From NCBI GenBank assembly GCA_049652745.1, contig JBASEY010000047.1, forward strand, positions 1 through 23,212: a DNA stretch of 23,212 nucleotides. The letters are read 5' to 3'. Under the pieces are notes generated by a model. It had not been told where the DNA came from. It saw only the letters and a program-made list of their open reading frames with translations, and made no database searches. Made by a program: the position numbers and the translations under genes. The DNA comes from JBASEY01 sp049652745. GTDB taxonomy: Bacteria > CSSED10-310. This document shows positions 1-6,775 of this stretch, one piece after another; within the stretch, counting starts at the first letter, position 1, and each line of letters starts with the position of its first letter.

Positions 1-428
1 GAATCCAGCCAAAACTCCTGAAAATCATAATTCCAAGTCTCCATGTCCAAAAACCAGGCGCCCCAAAACCGCATCGGACCAAACGGGATAAACGCATCGA
101 TATTCTCGAAATCAAACTCCAGAAAAATCACGATGGTTTCACCGGGAGGTATATCCATCAAACTGAAATCCACGTCGCGCGAGAACGACGGCCAGAAGAA
201 AAACTCTCCCAATATCTCGAGTATTCCGAATATGGTTGCACCCGACACCGGTTGTTCCAGGTTGTTCATGTATAACTCGGCCTTGAAATGGTCATACGAA
301 ATGAATCCGCCGTCATTCAATCGCATATCGACGTCGATATTGACCGCGGCCATTGCCGCCGGCAGTCGACACCCAATCAGGATGCCTATAACGACACATA
401 TATTGACCCACCAACAATTGCTTTTCAT
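1..428 (-). CDS. Secreted protein of unknown function, N-terminal part only (runs off left edge)
   Basis: The reading frame opens with ATG at 428-426 behind a strong ribosome binding site (GGAGGAAC, 5 nt before the start) and stays open to the window edge for 142 codons. It begins MKSNCWWVNICVVIG, a Sec signal peptide with a hydrophobic core at about residues 8-27 and an AMA-type cleavage site near residue 27. The rest, as far as visible, is rich in Phe, Ile, Asp and Glu with alternating hydrophobic residues, suggesting a beta-rich exported domain (for example DVDFSLMDIPPGETIVIF). I recognise no family. A sigma-70 promoter lies about 77-106 nt upstream. The C-terminus is missing, so it is not known whether it carries a membrane or sorting tail. 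The antisense frame over the same DNA has no ribosome binding site and no export signal, so I take this strand as coding. Confidence 0.75.
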   Translation of the reverse strand, partial: MKSNCWWVNICVVIGILIGCRLPAAMAAVNIDVDMRLNDGGFISYDHFKAELYMNNLEQPVSGATIFGILEILGEFFFWPSFSRDVDFSLMDIPPGETIVIFLEFDFENIDAFIPFGPMRFWGAWFLDMETWNYDFQEFWLD

Positions 429-504
429 GGAAAGTTCCTCCCTTATCCCATGGTTAATGACACAACTCGGCAATGATCTCAAAAAAATGCAAAAAATCAG
501 TAAA

Positions 505-534
505 ATTCTACTATCATGTGGAATTAAGTGTCAA
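505..534 (-). promoter_or_regulatory. Sigma-70 promoter of the left-edge secreted protein
   Basis: On the minus strand a perfect -35 box TTGACA (534-529) is followed by an 18-nt spacer and TAGAAT (510-505), five of six bases of the -10 consensus. The predicted start near 498 gives a leader of about 70 nt before the ATG at 428. Confidence 0.6.
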
Positions 535-756
535 GAACTAAAACCAATGTCCGTTTTTATGTGACTACCATCGCTGGGAGGGAGGAGCAAGAAGCTAGAA
601 GCAGGGAGCGGCAAAGGAGAAGAGGTGAGGGGTAAGGGGTGAGAGTCTATATCCAATAACCAATTTCCAAGTGTTTGGAATTCAGTATCTATTGTCCTCT
701 AATTTTGGATAGAAAACTATCAGACCACAATCAACTGATAATCCCCCAACTCAGCA

Positions 757-815
757 CTCAGCACTGAAGCGCTCGAAGAGTACGCCGCTCAGCACTGAAT
801 CGCTCGAAGAGCGCC
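757..815. repeat. Tandem repeat, two 24-nt copies with an internal hairpin
   Basis: Copy 1 (757-780) and copy 2 (788-811) share 23 of 24 bases, starting CTCAGCACTGAA and ending CGCTCGAAGAG, with a period of 31 nt. A further partial CTCAGCACT unit lies just before copy 1. Copy 2 contains a perfect stem CGCTC-GAA-GAGCG (801-813); in copy 1 the right arm is disturbed. The repeat lies 4 nt past the stop codon of the GT2 gene, so on the minus strand the hairpin could act as a transcript end or RNA-stability element, although no T-run follows it. Confidence 0.7.
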
Positions 816-819
816 TTTG

Positions 820-1815
820 TCAATACTTGCGTTTCGATAAAAATGCGATTGAGCCGACTGCCAGCCCGGAAAATATCGTCATCTGATCGACCCAGGTCAA
901 CGCCAGCATTTCACTGGCAAAGACGGGCGGTTCAACCTTGAAAAGATACCGCCAAAACCGAGCGTTGGCCGCTGTATAACCTATAGCAATCAAAAGAAAG
1001 GCAGGAAAATGACACAGAAGCGTAACGGCTAGAAGCGGTGAAAGAAGCACTGCAGAGATAGTGTCGATAGAATGATGCGTTTTATTTTTAGATGAAAGGG
1101 TTGAAAGCGGTGGTCGGTTGCCTCTAAAAAGGCTTTTCGCCTGATAATAACTCATTCTGAATTTTCTTGAAATCAAACTCTTGAATCGATATCGAGCCAG
1201 ATGCATGACCCGGAGATTTTTATCCAGAAGAATTGCGTGGCCGGCAGCCTCCAGAACATAACCGAAAGCCTCGTCCTCGACAGTCGGTTTCAAAATATCC
1301 GTGTCGAACCCGCCAATTTGTAAAAAGATATCTCGCCTGACGGCAAAACAAAACGTCGCGCACAGCGCCGGCGAATCTGCTTCTATCGCGTTGAAAGCAA
1401 AATTATAGTAATGGTTTTGATATCGGGTGAAAAGGTTGCTGTCAGCCGGAACCTTTGGCGTATAAACACCTTGTACGGCCGCAATCTTTGGATTGTCCGC
1501 CATCGAGTTTCGAACCCTCTCGACAACGTCGGGTTGTAAAAGCACATCCGCGTCGACAAAAAGCACAATCGACGATGTGGCGGATCGAGCGCCGACGTTT
1601 CGAGCAGTCGCCGGCCCTTGTGATTCCGGAAGACGTATGATGAAAATCGAGGTGTCTCCCAGCTTGGTTTTCACGGGTTCTTTGGAGCCGTCGTCCACAA
1701 TGATGATCTCATTCGGCGATACCGTTTGGCCGCTTATCGATACCAGGGTGTCCAGCAGTGTATCGAGAGAATCACGAACCGGAATGACTATGCTGATTGT
1801 TGATTTGAGTTGCAT
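820..1815 (-). CDS. Family 2 glycosyltransferase with C-terminal membrane segments
   Basis: This is a GT-A-fold inverting sugar transferase of 331 aa, probably using a nucleotide- or lipid-linked sugar at the inner face of the cytoplasmic membrane. The N-terminus has the GT2 hallmarks: ISIVIPVRDS (residues 7-16), IIIVDDGS (37-44), GPATARNVGA (67-76) and the metal-binding DAD at 88-90 in LFVDADVLL. An acidic pair in TVEDEAFG (180-181) fits the catalytic base region. Hydrophobic stretches at about 252-283 and 302-326 should anchor the C-terminus. I chose the ATG at 1815 because GAGG lies 9 nt before it; longer starts (ATG at 1848 or 1887) lack a good site. It overlaps the preceding acyltransferase gene by 44 nt and is last in the minus-strand set. 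Substrate and product are unknown; the acyltransferase neighbour suggests a lipid acceptor (inference). Confidence 0.88.
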   Translation of the reverse strand: MQLKSTISIVIPVRDSLDTLLDTLVSISGQTVSPNEIIIVDDGSKEPVKTKLGDTSIFIIRLPESQGPATARNVGARSATSSIVLFVDADVLLQPDVVERVRNSMADNPKIAAVQGVYTPKVPADSNLFTRYQNHYYNFAFNAIEADSPALCATFCFAVRRDIFLQIGGFDTDILKPTVEDEAFGYVLEAAGHAILLDKNLRVMHLARYRFKSLISRKFRMSYYQAKSLFRGNRPPLSTLSSKNKTHHSIDTISAVLLSPLLAVTLLCHFPAFLLIAIGYTAANARFWRYLFKVEPPVFASEMLALTWVDQMTIFSGLAVGSIAFLSKRKY

Positions 1816-2776
1816 TTCGGTAATCCTCGAAAAGGGGTACAGGGTCATGAGAGCTTCGGATGAAGGCTTCCGCCATAAGCATGGCATAGTGATGCGGCTT
1901 TTGCTGTATCCATGAGTTCAACCTTTCAGCATACAGACAAGCGGCTTGTTCTGCCCACGATTCTGTCGATGCGGTATGTTGCGGATGTATCGGCGGTTCA
2001 ATAAATAAATCATGAACTCCATCCTTGTTTCTGACCGGAAAAGCCGGAACCAACGCTGCGCCTGTCGATGCCGCTATTCGGAACGGCCCGGCAGACAAGT
2101 TTATGCGTCTATTACCCAATGAAACCGTAAAAAAACGAGCGCCGGCTCTACCGTCTGCGGCCAGGATCATGACTTGATTATTGTGCAGTGCGGTGAAAAC
2201 CGGCCGCATGGATTTGTCGATATACAGAAATTGCGCCGGTAACGACTTTTCCAGTCGCATTCGGTGTCGAAATATCCGCTTTTCCAGAGCTGTCGGTTTT
2301 TGGCCGGAAAGTCTGTGCCAATCATCCGGCCGACTGCCTATCTGATTGATGCTGTACCCACGATAGCCCAGCGCTGCCATGACCATCTGATTCGCGCCAA
2401 AATGAGATAGAACGATTACGACTCCTTTGCCCGAGGCCAAAGCCCGATCGAGCACATCGAGACCATGGACCCTCATCCATCGATCGATGTTGTCGGAATT
2501 TATTCGGGGAAAACAAAATGTTTCCAACATAACGGCGCATGACTGCTGAAAACTGAGTCGGGTCAATCGCTTTATCTTTTCAGCAGGCAAACTCATTGTG
2601 TCGGTCTTTTTCAATTCCTGGCTTACAATCCTATTTTTCCCGGATCGGAGCCAATGATCCAGTGTTCCAATGATCCGGCCGATATCGACAACCGTTCGTC
2701 GGGGCACAATTTGAACAAGAATACGAATCGGATACCAATAAAACCAGGTTATGACAGCGGACAGTCGGAGCTTCAT
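1772..2776 (-). CDS. LpxL/HtrB-like lipid acyltransferase with a variant active-site motif
   Basis: This 334-aa protein resembles the lysophospholipid/lipid A acyltransferase (LpxL-type LPLAT) family, which moves an acyl chain onto a lipid acceptor at the inner membrane. It has an N-terminal hydrophobic segment (about residues 8-25), then the expected core: GKGVVIVLSHFGANQMVM around residues 117-132, a central GSRPDDWH segment, AADGRAGARFF and a late AALVPAFPVR strand. The family motif is HX4(D/E); here His125 is followed at the acidic position by Gln130 (HFGANQ). That could mean a subfamily with altered chemistry or specificity. The ATG has a good site (AGGTGGG directly upstream) and starts 5 nt after the upstream radical SAM gene. 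No lpx or lipid A gene adjoins it, so a non-lipid-A acceptor is possible. Confidence 0.8.
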   Translation of the reverse strand: MKLRLSAVITWFYWYPIRILVQIVPRRTVVDIGRIIGTLDHWLRSGKNRIVSQELKKTDTMSLPAEKIKRLTRLSFQQSCAVMLETFCFPRINSDNIDRWMRVHGLDVLDRALASGKGVVIVLSHFGANQMVMAALGYRGYSINQIGSRPDDWHRLSGQKPTALEKRIFRHRMRLEKSLPAQFLYIDKSMRPVFTALHNNQVMILAADGRAGARFFTVSLGNRRINLSAGPFRIAASTGAALVPAFPVRNKDGVHDLFIEPPIHPQHTASTESWAEQAACLYAERLNSWIQQKPHHYAMLMAEAFIRSSHDPVPLFEDYRNATQINNQHSHSGS

Positions 2777-2781
2777 CCCAC

Positions 2782-4299
2782 CTATCTCCGCAGATGCCTG
2801 CTGAAAACTCGCAGCGCTTTTTGAAACAAAACCTTTCTATCCGTGCGCAATAACTGCAGAATTTCAGGCCTGGCTCGGCGTATCAGGGCTGTCCGGCTTG
2901 AGTTATATTGAAATATATAGGCGCTCATTTCATCTACGATTCGGTTGAATTCATCCGGTGAAACATGGGTCATGAAATGGGCGTCAGGCCAAAGGGGGAA
3001 ATGCGTGAAATCTACCGGATCAGGTAGAAGGCCAAGCTCAACGGTGCGTTCATACTGTTCGGAACCCGGCATTGGATCGAATACATTCAATACGATTTCC
3101 GCCGGCTTGATCCGTTTGGCAAAATCCAGGGTCAGCTTCAGATCTTCACGCGTCTCATCCGGAAATCCAGCCATTAAAAATACGCCGCAGGCGATACCAT
3201 GACGGTTGGCTCTATCGATGACAGCGGGCGCCGAATCCAAATCGATGTCTTTCCGTATCAATTCCGATATTCTGGGGCTCCCGGATTCGATTCCCAATTC
3301 AATCTGAAAGCATCCAGCCTTCCGCATCAGTCTCAGCAGGGCATCATCCAACAAATCCAGACGGGTTGCAGTGCGCCAAGCGATTTTGATGGACGATTTT
3401 AAAATCGCCTCGCACAGCGCCTCCGTCAAGCGCCTGTCAATCGTGAACGCATCATCCCAAAAAGTGAATACTCGTATTCCATAATCCCTGTTGATTTTCT
3501 GTATTTCATCGACAACGGCTTCGGCTGACCGGAAACGAACCTCCTCGTTCCAAAACCGTCTAGATGAACAGAAGCCACACCGCCAGGGACATCCTCGACT
3601 GTGCATCAGGCTGCCCATTGCAACTGGCGTGAACCGCTCCGGAAACAATACCGCCGAATGATCCGGCGAAGGCAATTCATCGAGATTTGCAATCAATTTT
3701 CTACCGCATGCATCAGTAAACGGGCGATTGCGGGCGAAAACACCCGGTATGGACGACGGATCGATTTCGTTCCGTAACGCGTTGACGGTTTCAGCCAGCG
3801 TTTTCTCCCCTTCACCGGCTATCACATAATCGACACCCGGCAGTGCGAGAGTTGCCGATATTTCAAACGATGGATGAACACCACCCCAGATAACCGGCGT
3901 TTCCGGAAACAGCGACTTGCTCAGAGCCGTTAATTTCAAAGCGGAACCGGTTTCGGGAGTCAATACGCTAAGACCCACAAGATCGGGTTGAAAATCCCTT
4001 AAAACCTGTTCGGCTTCAATCCATGCAGGATGATTGTCTGTTTTCAAAGCCGCCGTGTATTGTTTTTGCGCCTGGGAACGCGATTCAAACACGCTCTTTT
4101 TATCGATTATATAAGGTTTTTCGCCGGGTCCGGAATGCTCCGCATAATAAATTTTCGCCTTAACTCCCGCAGTCGCGTTCAATACTGCCGCCATTGAACC
4201 GATACCCAGCGGGAAATACGGAGCCTGCCCGATGCCGCGAAGTCGCGTGTAAGGCGGTCGAATCAGTAAAACGCGGAAATCTCGAAGTGTTTCACCCAC
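2782..4299 (-). CDS. B12-binding-type radical SAM protein (second of two)
   Basis: This is a 505-aa class B radical SAM enzyme, a group that includes methylases, cyclases and other enzymes acting on unactivated carbon. Residues 1-200 look like a Rossmann-like cobalamin-binding domain (VLLIRPPY at 10-17, PDLVGLSVLTP at 105-115, VIWGGVHPS at 136-144, YVIAGEGE at 158-165). I see no DXHXXG lower-ligand motif, as in many class B proteins. The radical SAM core carries CPWRCGFC, with Cys237, Cys241 and Cys244 as the CX3CX2C cluster ligands, followed by WDDAFTIDR and IELGIESGS. A C-terminal extension of about 90 residues is rich in Arg. The start is GTG at 4299, chosen because AGGA lies about 11 nt upstream and the gene begins 3 nt after the preceding stop. 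Neighbouring acyltransferase and GT2 genes suggest a lipid or glycolipid substrate (inference). Confidence 0.85.
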   Translation of the reverse strand: MGETLRDFRVLLIRPPYTRLRGIGQAPYFPLGIGSMAAVLNATAGVKAKIYYAEHSGPGEKPYIIDKKSVFESRSQAQKQYTAALKTDNHPAWIEAEQVLRDFQPDLVGLSVLTPETGSALKLTALSKSLFPETPVIWGGVHPSFEISATLALPGVDYVIAGEGEKTLAETVNALRNEIDPSSIPGVFARNRPFTDACGRKLIANLDELPSPDHSAVLFPERFTPVAMGSLMHSRGCPWRCGFCSSRRFWNEEVRFRSAEAVVDEIQKINRDYGIRVFTFWDDAFTIDRRLTEALCEAILKSSIKIAWRTATRLDLLDDALLRLMRKAGCFQIELGIESGSPRISELIRKDIDLDSAPAVIDRANRHGIACGVFLMAGFPDETREDLKLTLDFAKRIKPAEIVLNVFDPMPGSEQYERTVELGLLPDPVDFTHFPLWPDAHFMTHVSPDEFNRIVDEMSAYIFQYNSSRTALIRRARPEILQLLRTDRKVLFQKALRVFSRHLRR

Positions 4300-4302
4300 T
4301 GT

Positions 4303-5346
4303 CTATCGTCCTTTCCGAAATCGATTCAAAGAAAAAAATCGTTCCTTCATGACATGCCAATCTGAAAACAGATAGGTCGCTTCTCTCCAACACGAAAAAA
4401 TACATCCTCCGCATCGTTTTTGCACCTGTCTGACCTCCCGCTTGTAATCCGACAGACGAAAATCTCCCGGTTTCATGACCGTTATGTCGCGTATAATCGG
4501 CTGATCACTGCACGGCGCCAGTCCGCCGTCCGGAAAAATGGTAAAATACCGTTCACCCGCATCGCAATTCCAGCGAAAATCCCCTGTTTTCAAATAGCGC
4601 CTAGAATCTTTGAGAAATCTTTCGGACACAAGGAGTCGGCAACCATTTCGTTTCATCTGATCCAGTTTGTCATAAACCGCGTCGACATCCTCGGCAGGCA
4701 AGGGAGGAGCCGACTCCGTCGAGTCGGCGGTCAGAATCGCCCGGTCGGATTCCGGCACATTGACTGGATTGACAACAGACCAAGCGCCCAATGATTTATC
4801 CACAAAAGCGACGATATCGGGTATTTCCGTCAGATTTTCCCGTGTCACTGTGGTCATCACTTCGACAATACCGTTTGGCAGCTTTTCTACACACATCTTT
4901 ATTGCATCGACGATCATGTTCCAGGCATTTTTCCGGCCGCAAATCTTTTCGAAGCGTTCTGCATCGAGAGTATGCAGGGACAATCCGATATCGTTCAGGC
5001 CGGCGTGAATCAATTCATTCAATCTTGCTTCCGTCAACAAGATACCGTTGGTCAACAAGGTTGTAGAGATGCCTTTTTTAGAAAAAAGAGCCGTAATTTC
5101 CGCTGTATCCCCGCGTAAAAGCGGCTCACCACCGGTGATGACCACGCGTGATATTCCGGCTCGGTCCAGCAAATCGGCGATATGACGATAATTGGCCAGA
5201 TGAAGTTCTTTGCCGTGAGGAGCTGACCAGAGGCCGCAGAATCCGCATTTCAAGTTGCAGCGTGTCGTGATTTTTATATTACAGGTATACGGCGAGCGAA
5301 AAAGCATCGATCGAGGCCAACCCGTTATCATGCGCGACAATTTCAT
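4303..5346 (-). CDS. Radical SAM protein with SPASM-like C-terminal cysteines
   Basis: Starting at ATG 5346 the product is 347 aa. The radical SAM motif is CNLKCGFC (Cys30, Cys34, Cys37), followed by VVITGGEPLLRG (68-79), the SAM-binding GGEP region. The C-terminus has a further cysteine set (NCDAG, LAPCSD, then CGGCIFSC), as in SPASM or twitch domains that bind auxiliary Fe-S clusters. Such proteins modify peptides, sugars or lipids; HpnH-type and PqqE-type proteins share this layout, but I cannot assign a subfamily. The start is fixed by the ATGA overlap with the stop of the upstream gene (5343-5345), a coupling junction. A longer in-frame extension up to 5559 would lie wholly inside the upstream gene and is not needed. 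No small precursor-peptide gene is seen next to it, which argues mildly against RiPP maturation. Confidence 0.82.
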   Translation of the reverse strand: MKLSRMITGWPRSMLFRSPYTCNIKITTRCNLKCGFCGLWSAPHGKELHLANYRHIADLLDRAGISRVVITGGEPLLRGDTAEITALFSKKGISTTLLTNGILLTEARLNELIHAGLNDIGLSLHTLDAERFEKICGRKNAWNMIVDAIKMCVEKLPNGIVEVMTTVTRENLTEIPDIVAFVDKSLGAWSVVNPVNVPESDRAILTADSTESAPPLPAEDVDAVYDKLDQMKRNGCRLLVSERFLKDSRRYLKTGDFRWNCDAGERYFTIFPDGGLAPCSDQPIIRDITVMKPGDFRLSDYKREVRQVQKRCGGCIFSCWREATYLFSDWHVMKERFFSLNRFRKGR

Positions 5347-6737
5347 GGCATGATGACATCCTTGAGTCTTCGAAACAGTATTCGAATCTGATCCCGGCTT
5401 TTGATTTGTTTCAGAAAACTCAAAATAATGCGTGGTCTGGCATAAAAACCGACAAACGCTCTTCGGAAAAGTCGTCGGAATTCCGTCGGCGTCATTCCTC
5501 TCGGTGTAAACGGGCTTCGGTATTCCGTCATGCGCAGCAAGTCCGTATCGGGATTCCAACCCTCCTCACAAGCCGCTTTTTCCGCCTGAGTTCCCGGAAG
5601 CGGCATCAGGATACCGAAGTTAGCTTTATCCAACGGCAAACGACGGGACAAACGAATCGTGTTTTCCATCTCCTGCCTGGTTTCACCCGGATAACCCAGA
5701 ATGAAAAAACCGGTGATATGCCATGATGTTACTCGCCGAATCAAATTGACTTTCATGATGATATCGTTCAAGGCGGTTTGTTTTTTCATCATGTCCAAGA
5801 TCCGCTGATTGCCGGATTCGATGCCCACGGCAACAGAATAACATCCAGCCCTGTCCATTGCTTTCAAAACTTTTTCGTCTAAAGAATCCAAGCGGATGCC
5901 GTTGGGGCAGGCCCAGACCAGATCGAGATTTAATGCGGTGAGTTTTTCACAAAATTCAAGCACATAATCACGGTGAAACGTGAAGTTGTCGTCTTGGATA
6001 TGAAACTCCCTGATACCGAATCGGTTTTTGAGATAAATCAGTTCTTCCATGACATGGTCAACCGATCGGGTTCGGATGATACTGCCGCTGATCAATTTAC
6101 CGGCGCAGAAAGTACAGGGGTAAGGGCAGCCTCGGGTCACGATGATGGGGGCCACCGGCAGGCGCAGCGTAAATGTTCCCTGGGGAGCGACGGGATAGTC
6201 GAGAGGTGAGATTTGATCCCAATCAGGAAAACCAAGTTCGTCCAGATTTGGGGTGTGCATGCAAGAGACAGCTTGTGGATTTTCGGTGTTCTGAGAATAG
6301 CAGCCCGGAATTTTTTTCAGAGTATCCTCAGAGGGGATATCCTTGCATCTTTCCAGTTCATCCAACAGCATCGGGAATGAAATTTCCGCTTCACCTTTTA
6401 TAAACAGAGGGATATCCGGAAATCGGTCCCGCATATCCGAAGGAGCCGCGGATGGGTGTGGTCCACCTGCTACAAGAGTGATATTATGTGATTTCAGCGT
6501 TGAGATATAGTCGCCTAAAACCGGCAAATCGAACGTATAAACCTGAAAGCCGACCAGATCCGGTTTTATCGATTTGATTCGGGCTGAAAAGTCGGCAGGC
6601 TGGAGTTTTTCTCGAATGCAATCGATAATGATGGGTTCATGGCCATGTTTTTTGGCGGCGGTTGCCAGATATCCCAACCCATGATTTGGTATGAGCATGG
6701 AAGTTTTATTCCAGGGTCTGGCCAGGACAATCTTCAT
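5343..6737 (-). CDS. B12-binding-type radical SAM protein (first of two)
   Basis: This 464-aa class B radical SAM enzyme has the BchE/methylase-like layout. The cobalamin-type domain comes first (MKIVLARPWNKT, HGLGYLATAAKKHGHE at 19-34, PDLVGFQVYTFD at 59-70, LVAGGPHPS at 88-96, IKGEAE at 113-118). The radical SAM core has CPYPCTFC with Cys204, Cys208 and Cys211, then IQDDNFTF (247-254), VAVGIESGN and GFFILGYPGET (343-353). The C-terminal quarter is Arg-rich and may contact the membrane or a partner. It starts only 38 nt after rpoD, with no clear ribosome binding site, and overlaps the next radical SAM gene by ATGA. It and the 2782-4299 protein share architecture but differ in length and sequence, so they probably act on successive or different positions of one product (inference). 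Reaction and substrate are unknown. Confidence 0.85.
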   Translation of the reverse strand: MKIVLARPWNKTSMLIPNHGLGYLATAAKKHGHEPIIIDCIREKLQPADFSARIKSIKPDLVGFQVYTFDLPVLGDYISTLKSHNITLVAGGPHPSAAPSDMRDRFPDIPLFIKGEAEISFPMLLDELERCKDIPSEDTLKKIPGCYSQNTENPQAVSCMHTPNLDELGFPDWDQISPLDYPVAPQGTFTLRLPVAPIIVTRGCPYPCTFCAGKLISGSIIRTRSVDHVMEELIYLKNRFGIREFHIQDDNFTFHRDYVLEFCEKLTALNLDLVWACPNGIRLDSLDEKVLKAMDRAGCYSVAVGIESGNQRILDMMKKQTALNDIIMKVNLIRRVTSWHITGFFILGYPGETRQEMENTIRLSRRLPLDKANFGILMPLPGTQAEKAACEEGWNPDTDLLRMTEYRSPFTPRGMTPTEFRRLFRRAFVGFYARPRIILSFLKQIKSRDQIRILFRRLKDVIMP

Positions 6738-6775
6738 AAGGCAAGCTTATAGCACGAAACTGATGACAATTTCTA

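Larger units (their letters stand above)
429..819. other. 391-nt gap between the left-edge gene and the GT2 gene
   Basis: No convincing gene is seen. From right to left the gap holds: a tandem repeat at 757-815 (separate entry); a small inverted repeat TTCCAA-GTGT-TTGGAA at 665-680; a strongly purine-biased tract at about 575-645 with slippage-like units (GAAGC repeated around TA, then GAGGGGTAAGGGGTGAG); and the promoter and leader of the left-edge gene (505-534 and onward). The purine tract and the 757-815 repeat look like non-coding filler sequence that could recur elsewhere in the genome. Confidence 0.6.

Noticed and set aside
43..564. 173-codon plus-strand frame at the left edge
   Set aside because: It is antisense to a frame with a strong ribosome binding site and signal peptide, and its own start has no ribosome binding site; it also runs through the predicted promoter.
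1816..1887. Longer start for the GT2 protein
   Set aside because: The ATG at 1815 has GAGG at good spacing and sits just before the first family strand; upstream ATGs lack sites and increase the overlap.
5347..5559. Longer start for the SPASM-like radical SAM protein (71 extra residues)
   Set aside because: The extension lies wholly inside the upstream gene, while the ATGA junction at 5343-5346 gives a normal coupled start and a normal N-terminus.
4303..6737. RiPP-maturation system based on the SPASM-like radical SAM protein
   Set aside because: I found no small precursor gene, transporter or peptidase next to it; the neighbours are lipid and sugar enzymes.
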